A stretch of DNA of 20,778 bases from Candidatus Nitrosopumilus sp. (GTDB taxonomy: Archaea > Thermoproteota > Nitrososphaeria > Nitrososphaerales > Nitrosopumilaceae): contig JABDOO010000144.1 in NCBI GenBank assembly GCA_013043295.1, positions 1 through 20,778 of the forward strand, given 5' to 3'. Within the stretch, counting starts at the first letter, position 1. Each line of letters starts with the position of its first letter. The position numbers were made by a program, and so were the translations under genes. Under the pieces are notes generated by a model. That model was not told the origin of the DNA. It did not search any database and saw only the letters and a program-made list of their open reading frames with translations. Of this stretch, positions 20,335 to 20,778 are shown piece after piece.

Positions 20335-20778
20335 ATGAAGAAATGGGCTGATTATTTAATTTCTGAAGCAAGCTATGATTCTGAAAATTTGATTTTGGTT
20401 GCTACACGACATCTAGATACCGATAAAGGAATTACTAAAGGTCATCCAATTGATAGATTATCTATTGCTTCAGATATTAAGAATGGTCTAATGTATGTCA
20501 CAATTTACAGTGGAAAAAATTCCTGGAAAAAAGGTAATCTGATTCATACATTTTCAAAGAATGGAGCTCCTTTCATTAGAATAGATAAAAATAAAGTTAA
20601 CTTAGATTATTTAGGCGATTTACCTGAATCATCATTTGCACAATCTGTAATAATTCAAGCACTAGAATCAAAGCCAGAACCTGCATTAGAACCAGAACCA
20701 CCTTCCAGTCCTAGAGGTTCATTACCAAAAGAATCAGCTGAAGAACTACCACAAGAACTAGACCTTGTACCAGAACCT
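20335..20778 (+). CDS. Partial gene, DUF3892-like N-terminus with Pro/Glu-rich tail
   Basis: The frame from the ATG at 20335 stays open for 148 codons to the window end, so the protein is incomplete. Residues 1-100 form a small domain with alternating strands (NLILVATRHLDTDKGITK, IASDIKNGLMYVTIYSGKNS, NGAPFIRIDKNKVNLDYLGD), resembling DUF3892-type proteins in the region before a LDYLGDLPE-like end. From about residue 115 the sequence becomes rich in proline and glutamate (EPALEPEP, then more PEP/EEL units), looking like a disordered linker to a part that is not visible. The DUF match is by eye and moderate. The function of such proteins is unknown. Confidence 0.6.
   Translation, partial: MKKWADYLISEASYDSENLILVATRHLDTDKGITKGHPIDRLSIASDIKNGLMYVTIYSGKNSWKKGNLIHTFSKNGAPFIRIDKNKVNLDYLGDLPESSFAQSVIIQALESKPEPALEPEPPSSPRGSLPKESAEELPQELDLVPEP

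Overview
The window looks like part of the chromosome of an ammonia-oxidising archaeon (Nitrososphaeria/Thaumarchaeota, most like the Nitrosopumilus-Nitrosarchaeum group). By eye the DNA is very AT-rich. It encodes archaeal information-processing proteins (TFE, aTrm56, archaeal NAC, an archaeosine-transglycosylase-type PUA protein) and archaeal GTP cyclohydrolase III. Many starts are TTG, and TATA-like boxes often lie 25-30 nt upstream of the start codon, as expected for leaderless archaeal transcripts. Genus assignment is an inference. I saw no mobile element, CRISPR array, rRNA or tRNA.

Layout. Position 1-221 is the 3' end of a CitE/HpcH-type lyase gene. Next come a divergent pair, a putative winged-helix regulator (minus) and a stand-alone CheY-like receiver (plus), then a 47-residue ribbon-helix-helix protein and a TPR protein. 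From 2345 to 6667 lies a compact riboflavin cluster: bacterial-type riboflavin synthase, DHBP synthase, lumazine synthase, GTP cyclohydrolase III, an amidohydrolase and the archaeal-type diaminopyrimidine reductase. The last five genes are packed with 2-bp gaps or overlaps. The amidohydrolase is the most interesting gene: the archaeal route needs a deformylation and a deamination, and no recognisable enzyme for either is otherwise present here. After the cluster come a lysine-rich small protein with a partial SWIB-like end, a hemerythrin-like protein and an acidic-tailed protein.

The minus-strand block 7942-12703 carries, in transcription order, an AbrB-PhoU phosphate-type regulator, an HflX GTPase, aTrm56, TFE and an aldehyde dehydrogenase. 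Plus-strand genes then resume: a PUA protein overlapping NAC, a coiled-coil protein resembling A-type ATP synthase subunit H, and a RuvC-like protein whose coding frame clearly extends upstream of its first ordinary start codon. A 350-bp AT-rich gap with three perfect inverted repeats follows. Next are a zinc-binding protein with a lysine-alanine linker, a small protein possibly related to proteasome assembly chaperones, a UbiD-family decarboxylase (candidate for the archaeal mevalonate pathway), a hotdog thioesterase and a phasin-like protein with three 19-residue repeats.

The right end (18216-20778) holds a small membrane protein, three proteins I do not recognise (two in a coupled minus-strand pair) and a partial gene with a DUF3892-like start and a proline/glutamate-rich tail. 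Everything functional here is inferred from sequence patterns read by eye; no database search was run.
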